DNA of 64,000 nt from Odontesthes bonariensis (lineage: Eukaryota > Chordata > Actinopteri > Atheriniformes > Atherinopsidae). The notes beneath the pieces were generated by a model. The model saw only the letters and a program-made list of their open reading frames with translations, was not told the DNA's origin and searched no databases. The translations under genes and the position numbers were made by a program. Below, one piece after another: positions 34,571 through 46,420 of the stretch; position 1 is the stretch's first letter, and each line of letters opens with the position of its first letter. Location of the stretch: contig NC_134508.1 of NCBI RefSeq assembly GCF_027942865.1, positions 37,755,466-37,819,465 of the forward strand. Direction: 5' to 3'.

Positions 34571-35216
34571 TACTCACTGAGTCTGGTCCTTTATTTTATT
34601 ATTTATTTTTTCGTTAGCACAAGTTTCTTGTTTTTACCTTGAATAGGGATGGCTCAGGTAATCCTGAAACATCCCATAGTTAAGCTGCTATAGGCCTAGA
34701 CTGCTGGGGGGCCTCATCTGTCACACCTTTCCTCACTTTACTCTCTTTATGTATATGTGATATTATTGTGGTCATTAACTCGTGTTTCCCTGTTCCAACA
34801 GATATCCTTTGAATGGTGTTACAGTGCTGCCGCCGCTGCGGCCCTCCCCCCCTTTCTGCCTTCTCAAACCCCAGCTGGTCGAGGCGGATGGCCACCCTTC
34901 CTGAGTCTGGTTCTGCCAGAGGTTTCTTCCTGTTAAAAGTGAGTCATTTCTCTCCACAGTCGCCTCAGGCACGCTCAGGCCGGGATATTGGACCGAAAAA
35001 CAAAAAGTTTTCAGTGCAATCTGTTGGTTTTCTTAGCTAGGAAATTGTTTTTGAATTGGCTCTATATGAACGAATTGGATTATTTTATGAATTATGATTA
35101 TTATTAATTAATTGAATTCCAATTGGCTTGAATTGCACTTACTATCTAAGTGCCTTGAGATGACATTTGTTGTATTTGGTGCTATATAAATAAAAATGAA
35201 TTGAATTGAATTGAAT
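34571..35216. mobile_element. Teleost interspersed element ending in GAATT repeats
   Basis: It carries GAGTCTGGTTCTGCCAGAGG, TTCTTCCTGTTAAAAGTGAG, GTGCTATATAAATAAAAATG and a closing AATTGAATTGAATTGAA, words of a very common non-autonomous element of fish genomes. The empty site is visible at 39040 and 57433 (AATGAATAATATG), so the boundaries and a short TGAAT target duplication are clear. The short open frames inside are not genes. Confidence 0.75.
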
Positions 35217-35379
35217 AATATGTTTGCATTTTATATTTTATATTTCTGAAAAACCTTCAGTAAGGAAAAAAAAAACTTAGCATGATTTCTATCATTTGAA
35301 ATATGAGCTTAAATCTGGGAATTGACCAAAGTCTGGATTTTTCACTGTGATCTTTAGGCTCACTGTTAACATGCTTCTC

Positions 35380-35530
35380 TTCAGGTCAAAGGTCTGGATC
35401 TATTGTCCCACAGCGGCTCTGAGAGTGAGCTTCCTCTGCTTTCCCACACTCCTTTTCATTGCTTTCACAATAGAAGTGTGCCTCATTATACATCACATTA
35501 GATACACTGTCAAGCCTCTCGAATGACGGA
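35380..35530. promoter_or_regulatory. Block C upstream of the copy 9 3' end
   Basis: Full-length version with CTTTCCCACACTCC. The duplicate lies at 43113. Confidence 0.6.
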
Positions 35531-35732
35531 AACTAGGTGGAGCAGGTTTTTTTAACATCACATTCTTCTTTTAGGGGGTGTGATCATGTGATCATCTCAG
35601 TCAGGGAAGATGTTACATTTAGGCCCTTTAACTGAGTTAGTGAAGTCACTGCTATGAATAGTTCCCACTGTATACACCTTCATTATCAGCTTTGAATGCA
35701 GCATAGTATTCTAATGCAGATAAAAAATCCTC

Positions 35733-35865
35733 AGGACTGAGGACTGCATCTATTATCCCACTGGGGCTCTGAGAGTGAGTTTTTCTATGGTTTCCCAAAA
35801 ATCTATCTTTGTGATGCTGTGATAGGTGCATCCCATTATGCATCAGATTAGCTGATAAATGTGTC
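35733..35865. promoter_or_regulatory. Second, diverged block C
   Basis: CCTCAGGACTGAGGACTGC and CTCTGAGAGTGAGTTTT match block C, but the CSL core is broken (GGTTTCCCAAAAATC). It stands directly beside the previous block, so this unit carries two. Confidence 0.5.
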
Positions 35866-36082
35866 ATTTTAAAGTTACACTATGCCATGTTTAATTTTAG
35901 TATTTAACAATAAGGGAGACATGTTTTAGATTGAAGCCTTGCAGTGTTGACAGAGCACAATATCAGTGTCAGATAAAAGAGAATAATCACTGACTGAACC
36001 AGTCCTTTCATACTGCAGAATAGCTGTGCGTTTAAAGAAGAAACGTTCAAACACAAGAGCAGCTGATTGGATTGTGTTGTTG

Positions 36083-36088
36083 TTTATT
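36083..36088 (-). promoter_or_regulatory. Poly(A) signal of copy 9
   Basis: Minus-strand AATAAA in GTTTGAAATAAACAAC. Confidence 0.6.
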
Positions 36089-37102
36089 TCAAACAAACTC
36101 AGTAAAAACAATAAAAACTCCAAATGGAGTCACAAACATGTGATGATACATCACAACATTAACTTGGTCAAATCTCCAAGACACTTTACTCAAAGAGAGT
36201 GGAGGAAGATTCGTCTTTACAAAAGACACAAACATCATGACATGAATCATCATTCTGTTTTACATTAAACATTTTCAAATGAGTACAATCTGCACTTTAT
36301 AACAAAGGGAAAGAAAAGAAACTGACCCTGGAACAGATCATGTTCAGATCATCACACAGTGATGTGAGCAGGGTCATTATAAGTCAACTCAAAATATTTT
36401 CTTTCAAAATAAGAGTTCACTGCCTTCACAGTCCAGACTCAGTCCAGAATCATGCTGATAAGCTTAACTTTTAGATAAAAGTAATGAAAGATATTTAGAT
36501 CAGATAATGGATCAATAGTGAATCAGAGATTAAAATAACAACAGTTCAGGAAAAATGTCCAGCCAAAGGACAATTAAATGATCAAAATGATAAAACCAAA
36601 GAAGTAACAAACTTCCTATCATCATATATCACCACATCATGTGGCTCACACGTTTACATACAATCACAGTAAAACACCTGTTTTCTTTACTTTTGATTTC
36701 CTTGCACATCAAGGATAATGAAGGCTCTTTCATTGTCTGATGCCTCTTCAGGAGTTGGTTCTTACACAAAACTGTGAATTCATAGTAAATGAACCAACTC
36801 TCTGTACATAGAGATGAATGAGTCCTTAACTTTTCATAGAAATTAGTTCCAATAATCTTTGACCAACATGGTCGTTATAACTTGTCAGTCTCATGACAAA
36901 ATGTTTTCTTTCTTAACTTGAAAGATATAGTTGTTGTCATTTCCTTAGGAAACGTCATGTTGTGAACAAAAATCACAAAATAAAGTCTTCTGTACAAACA
37001 GAAATATTAGTCCAACGAAAACCTTTTAAAAATTCAGTCATGTTATCTTTGACCAATATGGTCTTCTCAGGTTTTCTGGTAGTAACTTCAGTCTGTGAGT
37101 GT

Positions 37103-37702
37103 CTACCACGGCCTCCAGGGGGCGCTGTTGTCTGGACTCTTCTCTTTGGTGATGCTGGTCTGGACTGTGGAGCTCAGAGGAGAGAAGTCAGCCTCTCTCC
37201 GGTTCTTATCAGAAGAAGACTGCAGCTTGTTGAAGTGGGTCAGCAGTCTTCTCTGGGACTGTGTCTCCTCATCCTCCTTTGACAGGAAGTGACTCATCTG
37301 TTGGACACAGCTGGAGTAGCCCTGATCAACAGCTGCTGAGTGCACAGCTTGATGCTGCTGCTGCAGTCGTCTGAGGATGCAAACGGTCATCTCCAGGATG
37401 TCTGCTTTCTCCAGCTTGGAGTCTGACTGCTGTTTGAAGAACTCTGGACCCAGGAGAGACTTGAGCTGCTCAATGCTGCTGTTGATTCGCTCTCTTGCGT
37501 AACTTCTCCACCAGCGGCTTTCTGAGCTGCAGAAACAACAACAAAGTCATTAATAAACATATTCAGCAGGGTAGTGTTGGTGTCAATAAAAACAATCTAT
37601 CAATATTGCTGACCGACTCTTCATGAATCTCATATTTACCTTGTGGTTCAGAGTCAGATGCTGCTGAGAGTTGGTCATTGCTGCAGTGATTGTAGGTGCC
37701 AT
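37103..37702 (-). pseudogene. her4: her4-like copy 9, one-base insertion in the basic region
   Basis: Exon 1 (37702-37640) and both splice sites are intact, and exon 2 spans 37526-37103. One extra T near 37492-37497 (GCTCTCTTGCG where siblings have GCTCTCTGCG on the plus strand) shifts the frame after LRKPLVEKLR and leads to a stop some nine codons later. The remainder of exon 2 stays open to WRPW, with no other damage, so the break is very recent, allelic or an assembly error. If real, the product would have no helices, Orange or WRPW. Confidence 0.8.
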
Positions 37703-37764
37703 GGTTGGATCTCTGTGCTGTAGAGGTCTCTGTAGAGAATCTGATCTCTGCTGGCTTCATCCCT

Positions 37765-37990
37765 CCTACTTATAGTCCCACATCTGCATATGAATGCGTG
37801 GGTCTTGGTCTCATTGAAGTTTCCCACAGTTTTAACCAATCAGAGCGCAGAGCAAGAGAGAATAGAAGTCTGTCCTGCCACATGTTCAGTGGTCATACTA
37901 GTAAAGGACAATAGTTAGATCTGAGGGGAACAGGTGGAGGACTGGGGGGAGATAAAGAGAACTCACTGAGATCTGTGGGAAACTGGAGAA
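37765..37990 (-). promoter_or_regulatory. Promoter of copy 9
   Basis: The TATA box is at 37776-37768, the CSL site TGTGGGAA at 37828-37821 and the plus-strand CCAATC near 37837. A plus-strand TGTGGGAA is near 37975. It is as complete as those of the coding copies. Confidence 0.7.
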
Positions 37991-38565
37991 GTGACGACTC
38001 TGTAGAGAGAGACGATCTGCTGCCTGATGCTGAATCACTCTCACTGAACACACGCCATTCAACACGTGTGAGAATAAAAATGGATCTTACATCTGATAAA
38101 ATCAACAGTATAAAAGCAGGAGTTAAGACTTATATTTTATTTTATCTAGAATGTGTCATTTGAACCACAATTTAAATAAAGTACCTTTTGAACTCATTAA
38201 TTTGAGTTTTCATTTCGAAAAACTTTAGATTTCAACTCTCATGCCAATTAAAACATTTTACATGAAAGACATTTGGCCCACATTCGTTCTGTTACTAATA
38301 TACTTACATAGAAGGTGGAACCAGTTTCTCACAATAGCTCCCAGATATATTCGGTCATTGAACCAAAACTAGACTTCAGTGGATCTTTTGTGAATGAGTT
38401 TTTGATATTTTATAAACATATTCTGATAAAAAGAAACATGAAATGAAGAAAACACATTTGTATAGTTTGGAAATGTTCTTCTGATGAGGTGACATATGAC
38501 CATCCAATCCAAACTGTATGTTTGAACCAGAAACTGACTCTAAACTCCAGCTGCATATGTGAGGG

Positions 38566-38692
38566 AGGGAGGATGAGGCAGCTGCTTTTTGGCACGTGCC
38601 AAATCCCTGTAGAGAAAAGTCGACTGCTGGTGGGGTTGATGGTGCTAATAGGACTAAACTCTGATCTCAAAAGCATTCCCACACTCTGTCCA
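38566..38692. promoter_or_regulatory. Block B with perfect palindrome, upstream of copy 9
   Basis: TTTGGCACGTGCCAAA lies at 38588-38603 and the CSL site TTCCCACA at 38676-38683. It is about 0.9 kb from the start codon, the place block A holds in older units. Confidence 0.7.
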
Positions 38693-39206
38693 TTAAATGT
38701 AATTGAGACACATTTCTACAGCCAGATGGATATTTTGAGATTATTACTTTAATACATAAAGGCTACAAGTTTCTTTGTTTTTGCAGTTTACACCTTATCA
38801 AAGAAAACTGTATGTAATGACAACGAGCCAAAATAAGCTGTCACTGAAACGTTTGGACAAACTTATAGTGTAACTACAGATTAAACTCTATGCTTTATGA
38901 CTATATGTGATACCTGGTTGGAATTTTAGCTTTGCTGCATCAATATTTAACATTTTCTCTTTCTTAGTTGTTCAGTTTCAAGGAAGTTTAACAGGAATCT
39001 TGAAGTGTCAATGATATCAACCAGCTTAATGTGACACTTAATGAATAATATGTTTGCATTTTACATTTTATATTTCAGAAAAACCTTCAGGAATGAAAAA
39101 AACTTAACATGATTTCTATCATTTGAAATATGAGCTTAAATCTAGGAATTAACCAAAGTCTGGATTTTTCACTGTGATCTTTAGGCTCACTGTTAACATG
39201 CTTCTC

Positions 39207-39330
39207 TTCAGGTCAAAGGTCTGGATCTATTGTCCCACAGCGGCTCTGAGAGTGAGCTTCCTCTGCTTTCCCACACTCCTTTTCATTGCTTTCACAATAG
39301 AAGTGTGCCTAATTATACATCATACTTTCA
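39207..39330. promoter_or_regulatory. Block C upstream of copy 9
   Basis: GGTCAAAGGTCTGGATC to AGTGTGCCTAATTATAC, with an intact TTTCCCACACTCC. Confidence 0.6.
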
Positions 39331-39705
39331 TGCCTCTTTAAAGAGAGAAATTTTTTTAAGTTTAATTTTCATTTACAAACAGCCACAAATTGAGGCTGCT
39401 CATGATATCATGTGGCATCAAAAATGATTATAAGTTCTCTGAATCTGATTGATTTCATTCATACAGAGTGCCGTGCAATCAATTAAACCCCTTTATGAAA
39501 CATACTGACGGACGTGCCCAACGTTTGCAGTTTTTAGGTAAGTTATCGATACACAGTTAGATTCTGTGATAAGTTTGAAAATCGTCACTTTGTTTCAAAC
39601 ACTGGAGGAATTAATTGAGAGGATAAGGGATCTCATTCTGAGATAAATTACAAAGGCTCACAACTCCATCACACATTTGAAATTCAGTCTTCTGACTTAA
39701 AACTT

Positions 39706-39829
39706 CTGATGGACTGGCGGCCTGTCCAGGGTGTACCCTGCCTCTCGCCCATTGACCGCTGGGATAGGCCCCAGCCCCCCCGCAACCCAACCGACGGATT
39801 CAGCGGTATAGAAAATGGATGGATGGATG
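39706..39829 (+). mobile_element. L2-type LINE 3' end or SINE, with target duplication
   Basis: It reads CTGATGGACTGGCGGCCTGT and onward, closing AAAATGGATGGATGGATG. The flanks GACTTAAAACTT at 39694-39705 and 39830-39841 are the target duplication. The sibling positions near 47411 and 52605 are empty (CTTAAAACTTTTCCAGG), so this copy inserted after those units separated. Confidence 0.85.
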
Positions 39830-39934
39830 GACTTAAAACTTTTCCAGGATTGATGTGCAGAGGTTTAAAGATCTGCTCAACATGAAGCATATCTTTGATA
39901 AGTTGGCTCAAATTTCCCATGCCCCTTCAAGTGA

Positions 39935-40065
39935 GAAGGGAGGTTAAAGCAGCTGTTTCATCAAGTGTGCCAGCCTCTTCTGGACAATAGTCGGGTGCTG
40001 GTGCTTTTTAAAATGCAAATGAACTTGAACTGTGACTCTCTTCTTCAGAACTTTCTCACACTCTT
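39935..40065. promoter_or_regulatory. Second block B of this unit
   Basis: A CAGCTG at 39950-39955 is followed by CAAGTGTGCCAGCC, TGCAAAT and a CSL site TTCTCACA at 40053-40060. No CACGTG is present. The same piece recurs at 47515 and 52715. Confidence 0.55.
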
Positions 40066-40099
40066 TCTACCATTGAGAGTGTGGCAGATTCTGTCTTAA

Positions 40100-41065
40100 G
40101 TAAGCACATGCACTGACCGTTAACCTGATCTTTTTCATGGTTTTTATTCATTTCTGAGAGAAAAGCTCCTCAAGATTTCTTTTGGAAATGTGTGAAAAGA
40201 ATTCAGGCTGTCGCCCATATTTTGAAAGTTTATCATAAACAGATGATTATTTGAAGTGAACATGTTTTCTACAACTGTAATCATGTCAGATATCCCCATA
40301 TGTCTTAGTGGTATTAGAACTCTTCTTTTGTCAGATTTTAATGTTCAGTCATACAACTTCTTCAATTAACTATTATCTCCCTATTTCAGGCTGCTATTAG
40401 ACTATTGGCTATTGATCCTTTTATTATACATCCAATTGTTTGGAAAAATATTGGCAATTCATTTGAAATAAATATAGAAACTCCTCGCCTTTTAGGTTTT
40501 CTAAACCAAAATTGCACATTGCAGATACAACATGTTCACTGCAGAAGACATGAATGCAGTGAGATCCCGTCTTTAAAAGGCTTAATGACATCACTGAAAG
40601 GTTTCACGTTCCACAGGACAAGCTGAGTAAATTTTAAAAAATATTGTTACACACACAAAAAAATATTCTAACTCGTTATGATGACTCGTTTTGACTCTGC
40701 ATTTTTATTTATTTACTTAATGACTTTTATTTATGCAGGTAATACCATTGAGTCGCTGAGTCTAGTTCTCAGAGAGACCTGTTTCAAACAGACAGTTTAA
40801 GAAATTGGTTTTAAACAAGCATGATGATCAATACAGACTATACAAGGTTTAAATTAAATGTACCAAGTAAAATGACACAATTTGACGGTAAAGTGACGCA
40901 AACCTTTTTTAAAGTAAACAGTTATTGAACAGAGAGAATAGTGCTCCAGTTTTCCACCGTGTGTCACACACATTAATATTTGGTCACATTATGTTATGTG
41001 TTTCTTTCACTTGTTTTGTGTGAAGACGATTTCTCCTTGTAAGTCTTTAAAATAAGGTTTTATGT
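40100..41065. other. Unit spacer, repeated three times
   Basis: This non-coding stretch recurs at about 47650-48640 and 52850-54150, and in a worn form at 62100-62660. It contains a 73-codon open frame at 40405 that is kept only because the DNA is duplicated. Confidence 0.6.
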
Positions 41066-41082
41066 AAAAGTAGGTCAACTTT

Positions 41083-41285
41083 GGGTGGTCTGTGGCGTAG
41101 TGGGTACCACAGACACCCCTTATACAGAGTCTGTAGTCCTCGCTGCAGCTGGCTCCGGTTCAAACCCCAGATTGGACGGCCCTTTGCTGTGTGTTATTCC
41201 CCCTCTCTCTGCCCCCTGATTCCTGTCTCTCTCCACTGTCCTATACAATAAAGGCATAAAAAGCCCCCCCCCCCCAAAAAAAAAG
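41083..41285 (+). mobile_element. tRNA-derived SINE, complete
   Basis: Box A lies in TGGCGTAGTGGGTACC and box B GGTTCAAACCC at 41157-41167. The tail is CAATAAAGGCATAAAAAGCC with a C-run and A-run. The target duplication AAAAGTAGGTNNACTT lies at 41066 and 41286. The empty site stands near 48627 (AAAAGTAGGTTAACTTGG). Confidence 0.85.
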
Positions 41286-41819
41286 AAAAGTAGGTATACT
41301 TGGCTCAAGACCCCATTTTTATTTTATGAAAAAGCACCAGCTCTGTCAGAAAGGACATGAATTGATAAATAATGGATCTTATTATCTTATTAAAAATATT
41401 TTATTTTTGCTAGAATGCGTCATTTGAACCACAATAAAGTAACTTTTGAACTCATTGATTTGAGTTTTCATTCAGAAAACTTTAGATTTCAACTCTCATA
41501 CCAATTAAAACATTTTTTATGAAAGATATTTGGCCCACATTCGTTCTGTTACTAACATACTTACATAGAAGGTGGAACCAGTTTCTCACAATAGCTCCCA
41601 GATATCTATGGTCATTGAACCAAAACTGGACTTCAGTGGATCATTTGTGAATGAGTTTTAGATATTTTATAAACATATTCTGATAAAAAGAAACATGAAA
41701 TGAAGAAAAAACATTTGTATAGTTTGGAAATGTTCTTCTGATGAGGTGACATATGACCATCCAATCCAAACTGTATGTTTGAACCAGAAACTGACTCTAA
41801 ACTCCAGCTGCATATGTGA

Positions 41820-41948
41820 GGGAGGGAGGATGAGGCAGCTGCTTTTTGGCACGTGCCAAATCCCTGTAGAGAAAAGTCGACTGCTGGTGGGGTTGATGGT
41901 GCTGATAGGACTAAACTCTGATCTCAAAAGCATTCCCACACTCTGTCC
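41820..41948. promoter_or_regulatory. Block B with perfect palindrome
   Basis: GGCACGTGCC lies at 41848-41857 inside TTTGGCACGTGCCAAA. CAGCTG and TTCCCACA flank it in the usual order. Confidence 0.7.
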
Positions 41949-42303
41949 ATTTAATGTCATTGAGATACGTTTCTACAGCCAGATGGATATTTTGAGATTA
42001 TTACTTTAATACATAAAGGCTACAAGTTTCTTTGTTTTTGCAGTTTACACCTTATCAAAGAAAACTGTATGTAATGACAACGAGCCAAAATAAGCTGTCA
42101 CTGAAACGTTTGGACAAACTTATAGTGTAACTACAGATTAAACTCTATGCTTTATGACTATATGTGATACCTGGTTGGAGTCTTACCTGTGCTGCATCAT
42201 TATTTAACATTTTCTCTTTCTTAGTTGTTCAGTTTCAAGGAAGTTTAACAGGAATCTCGAAGTGTCAATGATACCAACCAGCTTAATGTGACACCTAATG
42301 AAT

Positions 42304-42949
42304 TACTCACTGAGTCTGGTCCTTTATTTTATTATTTATTTTTTCGTTAGCACAAGTTTCTTGTTTTTACCTTGAATAGGGATGGCTCAGGTAATCCTGA
42401 AACATCCCATAGTTAAGCTGCTATAGGCCTAGACTGCTGGGGGGCCTCATCTGTCACACCTTTCCTCACTTTACTCTCTTTATGTATATGTGATATTATT
42501 GTGGTCATTAACTCGTGTTTCCCTGTTCCAACAGATATCCTTTGAATGGTGTTACAGTGCTGCCGCCGCTGCGGCCCTCCCCCCCTTTCTGCCTTCTCAA
42601 ACCCCAGCTGGTCGAGGCGGATGGCCACCCTTCCTGAGTCTGGTTCTGCCAGAGGTTTCTTCCTGTTAAAAGTGAGTCATTTCTCTCCACAGTCGCCTCA
42701 GGCACGCTCAGGCCGGGATATTGGACCGAAAAACAAAAAGTTTTCAGTGCAATCTGTTGGTTTTCTTAGCTAGGAAATTGTTTTTGAATTGGCTCTATAT
42801 GAACGAATTGGATTATTTTATGAATTATGATTATTATTAATTAATTGAATTCCAATTGGCTTGAATTGCACTTACTATCTAAGTGCCTTGAGATGACATT
42901 TGTTGTATTTGGTGCTATATAAATAAAAATGAATTGAATTGAATTGAAT
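42304..42949. mobile_element. GAATT-ending interspersed element, duplicate of 34571
   Basis: It looks the same as the copy at 34571, at the same place in the unit. It was copied by the segmental duplication, not by a new insertion. Confidence 0.75.
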
Positions 42950-43112
42950 AATATGTTTGCATTTTATATTTTATATTTCTGAAAAACCTTCAGTAAGGAA
43001 AAAAAAAACTTAGCATGATTTCTATCATTTGAAATATGAGCTTAAATCTGGGAATTGACCAAAGTCTGGATTTTTCACTGTGATCTTTAGGCTCACTGTT
43101 AACATGCTTCTC

Positions 43113-43263
43113 TTCAGGTCAAAGGTCTGGATCTATTGTCCCACAGCGGCTCTGAGAGTGAGCTTCCTCTGCTTTCCCACACTCCTTTTCATTGCTTTCA
43201 CAATAGAAGTGTGCCTCATTATACATCACATTAGATACACTGTCAAGCCTCTCGAATGACGGA
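43113..43263. promoter_or_regulatory. Block C, duplicate of 35380
   Basis: Sequence and position match 35380-35530, including CTTTCCCACACTCC. Confidence 0.6.
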
Positions 43264-43465
43264 AACTAGGTGGAGCAGGTTTTTTTAACATCACATTCTT
43301 CTTTTAGGGGGTGTGATCATGTGATCATCTCAGTCAGGGAAGATGTTACATTTAGGCCCTTTAACTGAGTTAGTGAAGTCACTGCTATGAATAGTTCCCA
43401 CTGTATACACCTTCATTATCAGCTTTGAATGCAGCATAGTATTCTAATGCAGATAAAAAATCCTC

Positions 43466-43600
43466 AGGACTGAGGACTGCATCTATTATCCCACTGGGGC
43501 TCTGAGAGTGAGTTTTTCTATGGTTTCCCAAAAATCTATCTTTGTGATGCTGTGATAGGTGCATCCCATTATGCATCAGATTAGCTGATAAATGTGTCAT
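43466..43600. promoter_or_regulatory. Second block C, duplicate of 35733
   Basis: It shares the broken core GGTTTCCCAAAAATC, so that loss predates the duplication. Confidence 0.5.
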
Positions 43601-43815
43601 TTTAAAGTTACACTATGCCATGTTTAATTTTAGTATTTAACAATAAGGGAGACATGTTTTAGATTGAAGCCTTGCAGTGTTGACAGAGCACAATATCAGT
43701 GTCAGATAAAAGAGAATAATCACTGACTGAACCAGTCCTTTCATACTGCAGAATAGCTGTGCGTTTAAAGAAGAAATGTTCAAACACAAAAGCAGCTGAT
43801 TGGATTGTGTTGTTG

Positions 43816-43821
43816 TTTATT
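43816..43821 (-). promoter_or_regulatory. Poly(A) signal of copy 10
   Basis: Minus-strand AATAAA, about 1.0 kb past the stop of copy 10. Confidence 0.6.
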
Positions 43822-44835
43822 TCAAACAAACTCAGTAAAAACATTAAAAATTCCAAATGGAGTCACAAACATGTGATGATACATCACAACATTAACTTGG
43901 TCAAATCTCCAAGACACTTTACTCAAAGAGAGTGGAGGAAGATTTGTCTTTACAAAAGACACAAACATCATGACATGAATCATCATTCTGTTTTACATTA
44001 AACATTTTCAGATGAGCACAATATGCACTTTATAACAAAGGGAAAGAAAAGAAACTGACCCTGGAACAGATCATGTTCAGATCATCACACAGTGATGTGA
44101 GCAGGGTCATTATAAGTGAACTCAAAATATTTTCTTTCAAAATAAGAGTTCACTGTCTTCACAGTCCAGACTCAGTCCAGAATCATGCTGATAAGCTTAA
44201 CTTTTAGATAAAAGTAATGAAAGATATTTAGATCAGATAATAGATCAATAGTGAATCAGAGATTAAAATAACAACAGTTCAGGAAAAATGTCCGGCCAAA
44301 GGACAATTAAATGATCAAAATGTAAAAACCAAAGAAGTAACAAACTTCCTATCATCATATATCACCACATCATGTGGCTCACACGTTTACATACAATCAT
44401 AGTTAAACACCTGTTTTCTTTACTTTTGATTTCCTTGCACATCAAGGATAATGAAGGCTCTTTCATTGTCTGATGCCTCTTCAGGAGTTGGTTCTTACAA
44501 AAAACTGTGAATTCATAGTAAATGAACCAACTCTCTGTACATAGAGATGAATGAGTCCTTAACCTTTCATAGAAATTAGTTCCAATAATCTCTGACCAAC
44601 ATGGTCGTTATAACTTGTCAGTCTCATGACAAAATGTTTTCTTTCTTAACTTGAAAGATATAGTTGTTGTCATTTCCTTAGGAAACGTCATGTTGTGAAC
44701 AAAAATAACAAAATAAAGTCTTCTGTACAAACAGAAACATTAGTCCAACGAAAACCTGTTAAACATTCAGTCATGTTATCTTTGACCAATGTGGTCTTCT
44801 CAGGTTTTCTGGTAGTAACTTCAGTCTGTGAGTGT

Positions 44836-45435
44836 CTACCAGGGCCTCCAGGGGGCGCTGTTGTCTGGACTCTTCTCTTTGGTGATGCTGGTCTGGACTG
44901 TGGAGCTCAGAGGAGAGAAGTCAGCCTCTCTCCGGTTCTTATCAGAAGAAGACTGCAGCTTGTTGAAGTGGGTCAGCAGTCTTCTCTGGGACTGTGTCTC
45001 CTCATCCTCCTTTGACAGGAAGTGACTCATCTGTTGGACACAGCTGGAGTAGCCCTGATCAACAGCTGCTGAGTGCACAGCTTGATGCTGCTGCTGCAGC
45101 CGTCTGAGGATGCAAACGGTCATCTCCAGGATGTCTGCTTTCTCCAGCTTGGAGTCTGACTGCTGTTTGAAGATCTCTGGACTCAAGAGAGACTTGAGCT
45201 GCTCAATGCTGCTGTTGATTCGCTCTCTGCGTAACTTCTCCACCAGCGGCTTTCTGAGCTGCAGAAACAACAACAAAGTCATTAATAAACATATTCAGCA
45301 GGGTAGTGTTGGTGTCAATAAAAAACAATCTATCAATATTGCTGACCGACTCTTCATGAATCTCATATTTACCTTGTGGTTCAGAGTCAGATGCTGCTGA
45401 GAGTTGGTCATTGCTGCAGTGATTGTAGGTGCCAT
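44836..45435 (-). CDS. her4: her4-like copy 10: full-length repressor (161 aa)
   Basis: Exon 1 is 45435-45373 and exon 2 is 45258-44836. The frame is intact with WRPW at the end. It differs from copy 6 by G47S and F50I in the loop between the helices and F71I in helix 2; copy 9 shares the last change (VCILRR). The promoter has TATA, CCAAT and two CSL sites. The predicted role is the same as for copy 6. Confidence 0.88.
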
Positions 45436-45496
45436 GGTTGGATCTCTGTGCTGTAGAGGTCTCTGTAGAGAATCTGATCTCTGCTGGCTTCATCCC

Positions 45497-45725
45497 TCCT
45501 ACTTATAGTCCCACATCTCCATATGAATGCGTGGGTCTTGGTCTCATTGAAGTTTCCCACAGTCTTAACCAATCAGAGCGCAGAGCAAGAGAGAATAGAA
45601 GTCTGTCCTGCCACATGTTCAGTGGTCATACTAGTAAAGGACAATAGTTAGATCTCAGGGGAACAGGTGGAGGACTGGGGGGAGATAAAGAGAACTCACT
45701 GAGATCTGTGGGAAACTGGAGAAGA
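45497..45725 (-). promoter_or_regulatory. Promoter of copy 10
   Basis: The TATA box is near 45509-45501, the CSL site TGTGGGAA at 45561-45554 and CCAATC near 45570. A plus-strand TGTGGGAA is near 45708. Confidence 0.7.
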
Positions 45726-46289
45726 GACGACTCTGTAGAGAGAGACGATCTGCTGCCTGATGCTGAATCACTCTCACTGAACACACGCCATTCAACACGT
45801 GTGAGAATAAAAATGGATCTTACATCTGATAAAATCAACATTATAAAAGCAGGAGTTAAGATTATTTGTTTTTAGTAGAATGCGTCATTTGAACCACAAT
45901 TTAAATAAAGTACCTTTTGAACTCATTGATTTGAGTTTTCATTTAGAAAACTTTAGATTTTAACTCTCATGCCAATTAAAACATTTTTTATGAAAGATAT
46001 TTGGCCCACATTCGTTCTGTTACTAACATACTTACATAGAATGTGGAATCAGTTTCTCACAATAGTTCCCAGATATCTCTGGTCATTGAACCAAAACTAG
46101 ACTTCAGTGGATCTTTTGTGAATGAGTTTTAGATATTTTATAAACATATTCTGATAAAAAGAAACATGAAAGGAAGAAAACACCATTTGTATAGTTTGGA
46201 AATGTTCTTCTGATGAGGTGACATATGACCATCCAATCCAAACTGTATGTTTGAACCAGAAACTGACTCTAAACTCCAGCTGCATATGT

Positions 46290-46420
46290 GAGGGAGGGAG
46301 GATGAGGCAGCTGCTTTTTGGCACGTGCCAAATCCCTGTAGAGAAAAGTCGACTGCTGGTGGGGTTGATGGTGCTAATAGGACTAAACTCTGATCTCAAA
46401 AGCATTCCCACACTCTGTCC
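46290..46420. promoter_or_regulatory. Block B with perfect palindrome, upstream of copy 10
   Basis: GGCACGTGCC lies at 46320-46329 within the 16-base palindrome. The CSL site is in GCATTCCCACACTCTG. Confidence 0.7.

Larger units (their letters stand above)
33371..38110. repeat. Segmental duplicate, first copy (pairs with 41106-45850)
   Basis: From the SINE through copy 9 this stretch repeats the segment at 41106-45850 with an offset of 7733 bases over most of its length. The intergenic part (about 34100-36030) is nearly identical, including the insert at 34571. The gene bodies differ more. Confidence 0.85.
41106..45850. repeat. Segmental duplicate, second copy (pairs with 33371-38110)
   Basis: Carries the same order of SINE, block B, GAATT element, two C blocks and a gene copy. 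The SINE is complete only here, so this is probably the parental arrangement and 33371 is the junction of the derived one. Confidence 0.8.

Noticed and set aside
34680-35040. Overlapping frames of 65-75 codons on both strands, repeated at 42413
   Set aside because: They lie within the GC-richer part of a common interspersed element and are not genes.
40405-40626. A 73-codon plus-strand frame (MAIDPFIIHPIVW) present at 40405, 47986 and 53181
   Set aside because: The three copies lie in young duplicates, so identity is no evidence for coding. The older relative near 62490 does not keep the frame.
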